Assembly: GCA_003176075.1 (NCBI GenBank)
Contig: PSRN01000273.1
Location: forward strand, 1 to 5,686
Source of the DNA: Bdellovibrio sp.
GTDB taxonomy: Bacteria; Bdellovibrionota; Bdellovibrionia; Bdellovibrionales; Bdellovibrionaceae
Direction: 5' to 3'
DNA: 5,686 nucleotides
The translations under genes and the position numbers were made by a program. The notes beneath the pieces were generated by a model, which was not told the DNA's origin, searched no databases, and was given only the letters and a program-made list of their open reading frames with translations. Positions 1-5,669 of this stretch are shown here, piece by piece (positions within the stretch are counted from its first letter, which is position 1; each line of letters starts with the position of its first letter).

Positions 1-372
1 ATCGCACTCCCGTACATATTGCGCATCATAACCCGGCGGTGCGTGGGCGGCGGAGCCGCCACGGGTTACCAGAGGGGGCGGAGTATGGGGACAATAGTAT
101 ATCTCATCCCATGCTTCGCCTTGCGATTTGAGCTGCCTCTCCAGCCAGTGGTGCATTTGCAGTAGATCTTTTTCCTTGAGCTGACCCCGCGCGACCATGG
201 GCTGATTGGTGACCACCACGGTGAGAAATCCGGCGGACTTTAAGCGGGAAAAAGCCGCGCCGGCACAGGGTCGAATCCGCATCTGCTCCAGCCGGCTGAG
301 GTACTCGACGTATTCCACCAGAACACCATCGCGATCAAAGAAAACGGCAGGTTGTGTTAAGGGCGGCGCCAC
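1..372 (-). CDS. GmhB-like HAD-IIIA heptose-bisphosphate phosphatase, 3' end beyond window
   Basis: The minus frame from GTG at 372 is open for 124 codons to the window edge, so the C-terminal part is missing. HAD motif I is FFDRDGVL (residues 11-18, Asp13 nucleophile and Asp15 acid/base). Motif II is VVVTNQP (52-58), followed by ARG (61-63) as in GmhB relatives. YYCPH (92-96) gives the first zinc ligands Cys94 and His96, and Cys123 near the edge begins the second pair. In this family the enzyme removes the C7 phosphate of D-glycero-D-manno-heptose 1,7-bisphosphate in the cytoplasm, on the way to ADP- or GDP-heptose. The related histidinol-phosphatase branch is an alternative. The start overlaps the preceding SDR gene by 16 nt, and a GGTGG sits 6 nt upstream of the GTG. 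His96 and Cys123 are separated by 26 residues, against about 12 in E. coli GmhB; the excess coincides with palindromic repeat A, encoding TRGGSAAHA. Confidence 0.85.
   Translation of the reverse strand, partial: MAPPLTQPAVFFDRDGVLVEYVEYLSRLEQMRIRPCAGAAFSRLKSAGFLTVVVTNQPMVARGQLKEKDLLQMHHWLERQLKSQGEAWDEIYYCPHTPPPLVTRGGSAAHAPPGYDAQYVRECD
42..66 (-). repeat. Palindromic repeat copy A, in the GmhB-like gene
   Basis: Read on the minus strand it starts ACCCGTGGC, as copies B and C do, then forms a GC-rich hairpin GGCGGC-TCC-GCCGCC flanked by near-complementary CGTG/CACG. It is translated as TRGGSAAHA inside the loop between the two zinc-ligand pairs of the phosphatase. The hairpin core differs from copies C and D, so it is either a subfamily or a related element sharing only the ACCCGTGGC edge. 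Confidence 0.55.
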
Positions 373-1073
373 TGCAATCCACCAACCAGCTTCCCGACCC
401 ATCCCCGCCATTTCAAACCAGGCGGAGAGTAGATGACGTCCTTATGATCCATGGACAACAAAATATCGCGAGCGACTTGCTCGGGCTTGAGCAACCCCTG
501 GGAATCCACCTGATCCGGAATGATCGTGCAAACATGGACCTGGTGCGGTTTCAGCTCTTGCCGGAGTCCGCACATCAGCCTGTTTAAGGCGGCCTTGGAC
601 GCCCCAAAGACGGTGTTCTCGCTGGCTTTACTTGTTGTTTCACCCGCCCAGCAACTGAGTGCGGCTATGGTTCCTTGTTTGTTGCGGATAAAGTGGGGCT
701 TGGCCGCAAGCAAGATCATCGCCACCGACTCAAAATTGACGGCCCATAGGCGGTGGCAACCTTCAAAGGTGGGCTGGCGCTCGACTTCCGGGTCAAAAAC
801 CCCGCATCCAACCAAGAGGGTGTCCAAACGCTCGCGCTCGCCAAAAAAATCAACGGCGAAGGACCAGACTTCCGCCGGGTTGGCAAGATCCATGGTAATG
901 ACTTCGACGTGAGCGGCGCCGCGCATTTGCAAGTCGGTGGCCAAAGCGGCCAACTTTTCACTATTTCGGCCAATCAAAAAAATACGGTCCCCCTGCCAAG
1001 CCCAAAACCGGGCGACCCATTCCAAAATGGCTGAGTTGGCTCCGACGAGAACTCGTTCCTTCACGGCGCTCAT
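357..1073 (-). CDS. Classical SDR oxidoreductase, DprE2-like, with altered catalytic residues
   Basis: This is a 238-residue short-chain dehydrogenase with a Rossmann fold. The cofactor glycine motif is GANSAI (11-16), followed by LIGRNSEKL (33-41), a DLANP acidic turn (62-66) and the NF of the Asn motif (Asn113). The GxxSAI motif and the C-terminal run KDVIYSPP...WRGWVGKLVGGL resemble DprE2-type ketoreductases, which reduce decaprenyl-phospho-2-keto-ribose in mycobacteria; the substrate here is unknown. The active site departs from the family. Where YxxxK is expected the protein reads FGASK (156-160), so the catalytic Tyr is Phe while Lys160 is kept. The SS of the Ser motif is Ser140-Cys141, putting Cys at the usual catalytic position. 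The common NNAG is LVGCG. ATG at 1073 forms an ATGA overlap with the upstream stop; an upstream in-frame ATG at 1151 lies deep inside the previous gene and is rejected. It may be a pseudoenzyme or have a shifted mechanism. Confidence 0.85.
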   Translation of the reverse strand: MSAVKERVLVGANSAILEWVARFWAWQGDRIFLIGRNSEKLAALATDLQMRGAAHVEVITMDLANPAEVWSFAVDFFGERERLDTLLVGCGVFDPEVERQPTFEGCHRLWAVNFESVAMILLAAKPHFIRNKQGTIAALSCWAGETTSKASENTVFGASKAALNRLMCGLRQELKPHQVHVCTIIPDQVDSQGLLKPEQVARDILLSMDHKDVIYSPPGLKWRGWVGKLVGGLQWRRP

Positions 1074-2074
1074 CTTCCCGCAGACGCCACGGGTGTTATT
1101 AATCCAGCGCCCAGTAGCTCTTGCGCGTAAAAGTCCCAAAAAAGCGGCCAATCGATGGCCGCAAGCGGAACCGTAGGATTGCGAAAAATTCGCGGCTTTC
1201 TTTCATCTTGTGGGGTGTTACCGCCTGAGGCCTTTTGCCAAGTCGGTGCTTTCGGCACCTCCGCAGACGGTTTGCGAATACTCACGGCGGGAAGATGCAG
1301 CCGCTTCACAATCAGTTCGTCATTCACTCGCTGCCCCAGCGATTCATTGCTTTCAGCACCCGCCGATGGACGAAGGATCGCGCTCTCTCCCCGCAAGCCC
1401 CTGGCAACGGCGTCGGCATAGGTTTCAGCCACCGCAGTAACCGGTAAATTGTCCGCCTGGTCCAGGGGCGTCTGCAAATGGAACTCCGTTCCCGAGCGGG
1501 CGGATCTTATGAGTGACGGAATCAATCGGTCGTCATTTTCAAAAGGTCCTATGGGATTGGGAATCACCACCTTCAACAGGGGCATCCTTGCCCGTGCGCA
1601 AAGCTCCTGCAAGAGATGCCAGACTTGCGTCTTTGAGCGCGCATAGGGAGAAACCGGCGCATCGGCGGCCTGCCCCCCCTCTCCAGCTTCAAAATAACTG
1701 CCGGAAAAGATGACGGCCCCACATTGATTCTCCCCCAGGGCCTGAATAATCTCCGGCAGCGGTGCAAGACCGACAGCATGGGCGCGAGTCAGGTTGTATT
1801 CTGGCGACCGGAAATGGGTCATGAAATGATGGTGGTGAATCCAAACGCGAGGACGGTTTTTTTGAATCCAATCCTTCATGGCGCCGCCCTCCGCGTCGAT
1901 CGCAAAATGCTTTTCAACTTGCGATGAAAGGCGGCGAACCCGAACCTGTGGCAAACCCGAGTAACTGGCTGAATCGCGCGCCAAGAGAGCATCGACTTGG
2001 TAGCCCGCTTGCGCCAGACGATTGGCGATCCACAGTCCGGTAAATGAAGAGGCCCCGCTGATGGCGACCCTCAT
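1070..2074 (-). CDS. Extended-SDR NAD(P)-dependent sugar-nucleotide reductase/epimerase
   Basis: This is a 334-residue extended SDR. The nucleotide-binding motif is GASSFTG (7-13). The active-site region is FSGSYFE (123-129) with PYARSK (143-148), giving Tyr144 and Lys148. The NPIGPFEN run (173-180) resembles sugar-nucleotide epimerases and 4-ketoreductases. Its place directly after rfbC, where rmlD normally lies, suggests that it reduces the 4-keto group of the RfbC product to give a dTDP-6-deoxyhexose. I do not see clear RmlD hallmarks, so the product may be L-rhamnose, its C4 epimer 6-deoxy-L-talose, or another sugar. The start is an ATGA overlap with the rfbC stop, with no strong Shine-Dalgarno, which fits translational coupling. 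Residues 271-279 (AEVPKAPTW) are encoded by palindromic repeat D, apparently an in-frame insertion in a variable C-terminal stretch. The last residues (TPVASAGR) come from repeat B. Fold assignment is firm; substrate is inferred. Confidence 0.85.
   Translation of the reverse strand: MRVAISGASSFTGLWIANRLAQAGYQVDALLARDSASYSGLPQVRVRRLSSQVEKHFAIDAEGGAMKDWIQKNRPRVWIHHHHFMTHFRSPEYNLTRAHAVGLAPLPEIIQALGENQCGAVIFSGSYFEAGEGGQAADAPVSPYARSKTQVWHLLQELCARARMPLLKVVIPNPIGPFENDDRLIPSLIRSARSGTEFHLQTPLDQADNLPVTAVAETYADAVARGLRGESAILRPSAGAESNESLGQRVNDELIVKRLHLPAVSIRKPSAEVPKAPTWQKASGGNTPQDERKPRIFRNPTVPLAAIDWPLFWDFYAQELLGAGLITPVASAGR
1078..1094 (-). repeat. Palindromic repeat copy B, truncated, at a gene junction
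   Basis: On the minus strand it reads ACCCGTGGCGTCTGCGG, matching the left part of copy C (ACCCGTGGCACTGCGG). A TGGATTAATA lies just before it, like TGGAATAT before copy C. The hairpin half is missing. It encodes most of the last residues of the extended SDR and ends 4 nt before the ATG of the next gene. Confidence 0.55.
1237..1268 (-). repeat. Palindromic repeat copy D, in-frame in the extended SDR gene
   Basis: The plus strand begins gccaagtcggtgc and ends cggcacctccgcagac. It matches copy C with two mismatches over 30 nt. The hairpin stem is GGTGC/GCACC with loop CGAAA. It is translated in frame as SAEVPKAPTW within the C-terminal part of the protein. Confidence 0.8.
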
Positions 2075-2622
2075 GAAAAAATCGGGCCCTCAAGGTAAGC
2101 TGCAAACCCCGGCAGCCGTTCATCCTTTTCGCTCAACAAAGGATTTTCGATGGGCCAGGGGATCTTGAGCCTTGGGTCATTCCAATGCATTCCCCGATCG
2201 CCAGCGGGCGAGTAGTAGTTATTGACCTTGTACAGAACGTCGGCAGGCTCATCCCCCAAGACGCAAAAGCCATGGGCGAAGCCCTCAGGAACCCACAACC
2301 ACCGCGGCTCATTGCCATCAAGAACCAGGGAAAAATGCTTTCCGAAGGTGACGGAACTCCGGCGCAGATCGACGGCCACATCAAAGATCTTTCCCCGCAT
2401 GCAGGTCACGAGTTTCCCCTGCGCCGGATTCGTCTGGTAATGCAGCCCCCGCAAAACCCGGGGTGCCGAGCGGGAAAAATTATCTTGGATGAAACGCGGT
2501 ACGGGAGAGCCGGGAGGCCAACGGTCCTCGCGAAAACGCTCGGTGAAAAAGCCACGCGAATCCGAGAACAAATTATTTTCAAGAATAAAAAGTCCCGCCA
2601 GGGGCGTCGGATGGACCTTCAT
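2071..2622 (-). CDS. rfbC: dTDP-4-dehydrorhamnose 3,5-epimerase
   Basis: This is a 183-residue cupin-fold epimerase of normal RmlC length. It inverts C3 and C5 of dTDP-4-keto-6-deoxy-D-glucose in the cytoplasm. Visible family motifs in order are DSRGFFTE (21-28), FIQDNFSRS (44-52), VLRGLHYQ (56-63, His61 as the likely catalytic base), GKIFDVAVDLR (77-87), FGKH (93-96), VPEGFAHGF (111-119) and LYKVNNYYSP (130-139, containing the active-site Tyr), followed by WNDP (147-150) and the IPWP strand (154-157). All expected catalytic elements are present, so the gene looks intact. ATG at 2622 overlaps the rfbB stop in an ATGA, and GGAG lies 6 nt upstream. The stop overlaps the next gene's ATG in the same way. 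A C3-only epimerase of the same family cannot be excluded from sequence alone, but the rfbA-rfbB neighbourhood favours RmlC. Confidence 0.96.
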   Translation of the reverse strand: MKVHPTPLAGLFILENNLFSDSRGFFTERFREDRWPPGSPVPRFIQDNFSRSAPRVLRGLHYQTNPAQGKLVTCMRGKIFDVAVDLRRSSVTFGKHFSLVLDGNEPRWLWVPEGFAHGFCVLGDEPADVLYKVNNYYSPAGDRGMHWNDPRLKIPWPIENPLLSEKDERLPGFAAYLEGPIFS

Positions 2623-3665
2623 GAGGCGCTCCGGCCAAAGTCGCGCGCCCGCTTTTCCACCTGTTCAAGCCACCTGCCATTCCCCAAATACCAGTCGACC
2701 GTTTCCCGCAGGCCTTGTTCCAAAGACGAAAACTTTCTTTGAAAGCCCAGTTCCGCTTCGGCTTTGCGGTCATCGATCGCATAGCGCAGATCATGCCCGG
2801 GACGATCGCTCACAAATTGAATCAACTCCCGGTAGGATTTGCCATCCGCACGCGGCCGCTTTTCATCGAGAATTTGACACAACAAAGTCACCAACTCGAT
2901 GTTCTTTCTCTCGGCCCGCCCCGCGAAACAGTAACTTTGCCCCGCCACTCCACGATTGAATGCCAATAAAACGCCTCGGCAGTGATCCTCGACATGAATC
3001 CAATCGCGAATGTTTTCGCCGCGCCCATAAACAGGAAGATGGTCGTGACGAAGCGCTCGTTGGATCATCCTTGGAATGAGCTTCTCGGGGAATTGCCGGG
3101 GGCCGTAATTGTTCGAACAATGAGTGACTACAACGTCGAGCCCATAGGTTTCATGCCACGCCCGGGACAAGTGATCGCTCGCGGCTTTACTGGCCGAGTA
3201 GGGGGAATTGGGGGAATAAGGGCTCGTCTCGCTAAAATATCCAGTGGGTCCCAGTTCGCCGAAGACCTCGTCGGTGGACACGTGTAAAAATCGAAATTTA
3301 TCAAAGCCCACGCGCCTTCGGCAATATTCCCGCGCGGCCTCGAGCAATTGAAAGGTTCCTAGAATATTTGTTTCAATAAAGGGCTTGGGACCTTCGATCG
3401 AATTATCAACATGAGATTCAGCTGCAAAATTGATCAGACCCACCGGGTCCATGCGAAAGATCAAATCCCTGATCGCGGCGAAATCACGAATATCGCCCTG
3501 ATGAAAAACAAAGTTGGGACGCCCGCTAAATCGCTCCACATTGTCGGGATTGCCGGCGTAGGTGAGACTGTCAACCACCACCACCCGGAAATCCATTTGG
3601 AGCGCCAACTCGACAAAATGGCTGCCGATAAAGCCGGCTCCTCCGGTGACAATGAGTGTAGACAA
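2619..3665 (-). CDS. rfbB: dTDP-glucose 4,6-dehydratase
   Basis: This is a 348-residue extended SDR that oxidises, dehydrates and re-reduces dTDP-glucose to dTDP-4-keto-6-deoxyglucose using tightly bound NAD. The N-terminal motif is TGGAGFIGS (7-15). NFAAESHVD (79-87) follows, then the catalytic STDEVFG (130-136; Thr131, Asp132, Glu133), and YSASK (156-160) with Tyr156 and Lys160. The substrate-binding signature HCSNNYGPRQFPEKLIP (182-198) and the NIRDWIHVEDH run (218-228) are typical of RmlB. Length is normal and nothing is missing. I chose TTG at 3665 because GGGGAGG at 3677-3671 places it 5 nt from a strong Shine-Dalgarno. The alternative GTG at 3671 overlaps that site and would add only two residues. 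It lies 17 nt after rfbA and overlaps rfbC by 4 nt. Family assignment is certain. Confidence 0.97.
   Translation of the reverse strand: MSTLIVTGGAGFIGSHFVELALQMDFRVVVVDSLTYAGNPDNVERFSGRPNFVFHQGDIRDFAAIRDLIFRMDPVGLINFAAESHVDNSIEGPKPFIETNILGTFQLLEAAREYCRRRVGFDKFRFLHVSTDEVFGELGPTGYFSETSPYSPNSPYSASKAASDHLSRAWHETYGLDVVVTHCSNNYGPRQFPEKLIPRMIQRALRHDHLPVYGRGENIRDWIHVEDHCRGVLLAFNRGVAGQSYCFAGRAERKNIELVTLLCQILDEKRPRADGKSYRELIQFVSDRPGHDLRYAIDDRKAEAELGFQRKFSSLEQGLRETVDWYLGNGRWLEQVEKRARDFGRSAS
2629..2632 (-). promoter_or_regulatory. Ribosome binding site of rfbC within the end of rfbB
   Basis: GGAG on the minus strand, 6 nt before the rfbC ATG at 2622, lying inside the last codons of rfbB. With the ATGA overlap this supports coupled translation of rfbB and rfbC. 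Confidence 0.6.
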
Positions 3666-3670
3666 AAGCA

Positions 3671-3677
3671 CCTCCCC
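3671..3677 (-). promoter_or_regulatory. Ribosome binding site deciding the rfbB start
   Basis: GGGGAGG on the minus strand ends 5 nt before TTG at 3665. The GTG at 3671 shares its first G with this site, so it cannot be initiated from it. This favours the TTG start, giving MSTLIVTGG as the N-terminus. Confidence 0.7.
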
Positions 3678-3682
3678 AGCTG

Positions 3683-4558
3683 CTAAGAAAGTTCGGAACT
3701 GATCAAAGAGCCTAAGTATTGTCCGTATCGGCTATTCCGATACTTTTCAGCCAAGGCCAAAAGCTGTCGTTCGTCGATAAATCCTTGGCGAAAGGCAATT
3801 TCCTCGATGCAAGAAATCTTTGTCCCCTGGCGCACTTCAATGGTTTTGACGAACAGGCTGGCGTCCAAAAGGGAATCAAAGGTCCCCGTGTCAAGCCACG
3901 CAAATCCCCGCCCCAGCCGTGTCACCGTCAACTCGCCCTTGTCGATGTAGTGCCGGTTGATGTCGGTGATTTCAAGCTCCCCCCGCGTTGAAGGACGAAT
4001 CGACTTGGCCACTGAAACGACGGTTTCGTCATAAAAGTAAAGACCCGTCACCGCCCAGTTGGACTTGGGTCGATTTGGTTTTTCCTCGATGCAAATGGCC
4101 CGCCCTTGCGGATCAATCTCCAATACCCCGTATCGTTCGGGATCCGCCACTTGATACGCGTACACATTGGCGCCTCGTTGCAGCTTGGCGGATTTCTGCA
4201 ACATGTTCGACAGTTCATGGCCGTAAAAAAAATTGTCGCCGAGAATAAGACAAACCGGTGACCCTTCGATGTCATCTTCGGCGATCAAAAAAGCCTGCCC
4301 GATCCCTTCCGGCCGAACTTGTTCGCGGTAAGTTATACGAATTCCCAATTGCTCACCGGACCCGAGCAGATTGCGAATGAGCGGCAGGTCACGGGGGGTG
4401 GAAATAATCACCACGTCCCGAATTCCAGCCAAAAGGAGGGTCGCCAGGGGATAATGGATGACGGGCTTGTCATAGACCGGCAGAAGTTGCTTACTGACGG
4501 CGTCCGTGAGCGGCGCGAGGCGAGTTCCGTGGCCGCCAGCAAGAACGATGCCTTTCAT
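3683..4558 (-). CDS. rfbA: Glucose-1-phosphate thymidylyltransferase
   Basis: This is a 291-residue nucleotidyltransferase, the usual RmlA length. It joins dTTP and glucose-1-phosphate to give dTDP-glucose and pyrophosphate, the entry step of dTDP-6-deoxysugar synthesis. The dTTP-binding signature GGHGTRLAPLT is at 8-18, followed by SKQLLPVYDKPVIHYPL (22-38). The metal-binding GDNFFYGHEL is at 107-116, EEKP at 158-161, GELEITDIN at 193-201 and WLDTGTFDSL at 221-230. The C-terminal IEEIAFRQGFID (251-262) matches the family's CPEEIAWRxGxID allosteric region. ATG at 4558 is preceded by a clear AAGGAG with a 5-nt spacer, the best ribosome binding site in the window. It is the first gene after the only true intergenic gap (61 nt), so it may head its own transcript or continue from the upstream gene. 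It is intact and confidently assigned. Confidence 0.97.
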   Translation of the reverse strand: MKGIVLAGGHGTRLAPLTDAVSKQLLPVYDKPVIHYPLATLLLAGIRDVVIISTPRDLPLIRNLLGSGEQLGIRITYREQVRPEGIGQAFLIAEDDIEGSPVCLILGDNFFYGHELSNMLQKSAKLQRGANVYAYQVADPERYGVLEIDPQGRAICIEEKPNRPKSNWAVTGLYFYDETVVSVAKSIRPSTRGELEITDINRHYIDKGELTVTRLGRGFAWLDTGTFDSLLDASLFVKTIEVRQGTKISCIEEIAFRQGFIDERQLLALAEKYRNSRYGQYLGSLISSELS

Positions 4559-4619
4559 AATATCTCCTTACACGACTCTATATTTTCATCATTGAGGGGG
4601 AGTTGAAGTCAAGCTTCAC
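4559..4619 (-). other. Intergenic gap upstream of rfbA
   Basis: This 61-nt stretch is the only true gene-to-gene gap over 20 nt. It contains the rfbA Shine-Dalgarno and a 5-bp stem (TGAAG/CTTCA with a 5-nt loop) right after the upstream stop. TTGACT at 4612-4607 and TATAGA at 4582-4577 are too far apart (24 nt) for a standard promoter. No terminator is convincing. Confidence 0.5.
4564..4569 (-). promoter_or_regulatory. Ribosome binding site of rfbA
   Basis: AAGGAG on the minus strand, 5 nt before the ATG at 4558. It fixes the rfbA start and is the strongest Shine-Dalgarno in the window. Confidence 0.85.
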
Positions 4620-5669
4620 TTATCCGCCATATCCGAGAAACTTTTTGAAATTTCGCTTCATTTCCTTCGCCGTAAACCCGGCGCGAACACGAAAATTTTG
4701 CGCTGGTTCAAGCAATTGGCATCGATCGGCAAGAGCAAAGAGACCACCCCAACGTCGAGATGACACACGCACATTTTGCAATTCCACTCCTGCCTGCAGC
4801 AAACGAGCTGACAAGAGACGCTCGATGAGGATGCATTTGGCTTTTTGCTGCAGTCGCGGGCGGCTTTCGTCTGAAAGTCTTTCGGCTGAATGCCAAACCC
4901 GGTCAAACTCTCCGGCCACGACCGGACCCGCCCACAACCACCGGTCGAGGGAGGCGCGCAAGTTCGGGCTCAAATGGGGACTGGCGAGGTCGGTGCCGTC
5001 AGCACCGCCGCGATCCAAAAACAAACTCTCTCCTTCACAGCTGAAGATTTCAGATTCCGCGACCGGCAGACGAAGCGGAAGCGCCGCTTTGAGCTCAGCC
5101 CAGCGAATGAAGAACAAGCTCGTGCGCAACCATCGATCCGTCGTTAAACCAAAAAGAGAAACGGGTTTTAAACTGCGATCGACATAACCCACGGCTTTGC
5201 CTTGGCACAAAGCCTCACGCACCCCGGACTGATCAAACCATGAAAGGTAGGTATCGCCATAATGGTCGATAAAAGTGTCGTTGGCGAAACAAATAACCGT
5301 GTCTTCCTGGATCAGACCGGGGATTTTCACCAACTCATCCAGGGCCTTTTGCCATCCGGAAAACTCACGGTCACGGTTGTCTCCCGCCATCACACGAAAA
5401 GGCCGGTCAGCTTGCAGCGGAACGTCGGCATTTTGGATCAACACCGCGTCCTTGATCGAAAAGATTGCGAGGTTCCGCAAGAACTCGATCAACCGCCCGG
5501 TGGGGCGCCGCTGGCTCTCCTTCGAGTCTTTCGCGAGCGTGGGCCCAGCGTGTGCGGCGAAAAGCCAAGTCGGTGCCTCCGGCACCTCCGCAGTGCCACG
5601 GGTATATTCCAAAAAAAGAACGATGAGGGGTATCGCCTTCGGCTGGCGGCTTCGTCCGCACCTCCGCAA
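4620..5669 (-). CDS. Putative RgpF-like glycan assembly/glycosyltransferase protein, start uncertain
   Basis: The protein is not firmly recognised. In the 349-codon frame, residues 60-190 recall rhamnan-synthesis (RgpF-type) and related glycosyltransferase-like proteins. A strand SIKDAVLIQNAD (71-82) is followed by GDNRDREFSGWQKAL (96-110), like the N-x-G-F-D-F-x-x-W pattern of these families. Then come VICFANDTF (125-133), like their LLNDS strand, and GYVDRSLKP plus WLRTSLFFIRW (161-169, 180-190). The C-terminus is basic (KRNFKKFLG). No signal peptide or membrane segment is evident. The listed start is TTG at 5669, inside repeat E, and the frame stays open to the window edge; TTG codons at 5612 or 5492 are alternatives and none has a well-spaced Shine-Dalgarno. 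Repeat C is translated at 27-35 (AEVPEAPTW), and diverged repeat F at about 220-228. Neighbouring deoxysugar genes suggest that it transfers or assembles the sugar made downstream. Coding is likely; function is tentative. Confidence 0.5.
   Translation of the reverse strand: MRRCGRSRQPKAIPLIVLFLEYTRGTAEVPEAPTWLFAAHAGPTLAKDSKESQRRPTGRLIEFLRNLAIFSIKDAVLIQNADVPLQADRPFRVMAGDNRDREFSGWQKALDELVKIPGLIQEDTVICFANDTFIDHYGDTYLSWFDQSGVREALCQGKAVGYVDRSLKPVSLFGLTTDRWLRTSLFFIRWAELKAALPLRLPVAESEIFSCEGESLFLDRGGADGTDLASPHLSPNLRASLDRWLWAGPVVAGEFDRVWHSAERLSDESRPRLQQKAKCILIERLLSARLLQAGVELQNVRVSSRRWGGLFALADRCQLLEPAQNFRVRAGFTAKEMKRNFKKFLGYGG
4984..5012 (-). repeat. Diverged palindromic repeat copy F
   Basis: An ungapped alignment with copy D by eye gives 22 of 29 identical bases, with the stem GGTGC/GCACC preserved. 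It lies in the glycosyltransferase-like gene but is read in a different frame from C and D, giving GGADGTDLA. Its divergence makes membership less certain than for C and D. Confidence 0.4.
5564..5603 (-). repeat. Palindromic repeat copy C, most complete
   Basis: This is the most complete copy: ACCCGTGGC, then ACTGCGGAG, then the perfect stem GGTGCC-GGA-GGCACC, then GACTTGGC (minus strand). It joins the edge seen in A and B to the hairpin seen in D. In the glycosyltransferase-like frame it reads TRGTAEVPEAPTW. Confidence 0.8.
5641..5669 (-). repeat. Palindromic repeat copy E, variant hairpin
   Basis: It shares the 11-mer tgcggaggtgc (minus strand) with C and D, then diverges to a different short hairpin (GCGG/CCGC around ACGAAG). 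It lies 76 nt upstream of C in the direction of transcription, so the two form a tandem pair. The putative TTG start of the glycosyltransferase-like ORF falls within it. Confidence 0.55.

Noticed and set aside
931..948. caagtcggtg resembling the repeat edge
   Set aside because: It encodes the ordinary ATDLQ residues of the SDR, lacks the hairpin half, and a 10-mer match alone is not enough.
1074..1151. Upstream ATG giving the DprE2-like SDR a 26-residue N-terminal extension
   Set aside because: The extension lies inside the extended-SDR gene and contains repeat B. The ATG at 1073 sits at an ATGA overlap and begins just before the Rossmann strand.
4577..4612. TTGACT and TATAGA as a promoter for rfbA
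   Set aside because: The spacing is 24 nt. At 17 nt the -10 would be ATGAAA, and the -35 matching TATAGA would be CAACTC; both are poor.
206..5187. Plus-strand open frames, including 2185-2742 and 4603-5187
   Set aside because: They lie opposite clearly conserved minus-strand genes, show no recognisable motifs and lack consistent ribosome binding sites, so they are shadows.
5611..5636. Rho-independent terminator on the minus strand (GCGAT/ATCGT stem then TTCTTTTTTT)
   Set aside because: The stem is only about 5 bp including a G-T pair with no GC-rich core, and the segment lies within the repeat pair, so termination is not supported.
30..5669. CRISPR array from the short repeats
   Set aside because: The copies are dispersed, unevenly spaced, partly diverged and inside genes. 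There is no regular repeat-spacer pattern and no cas gene.
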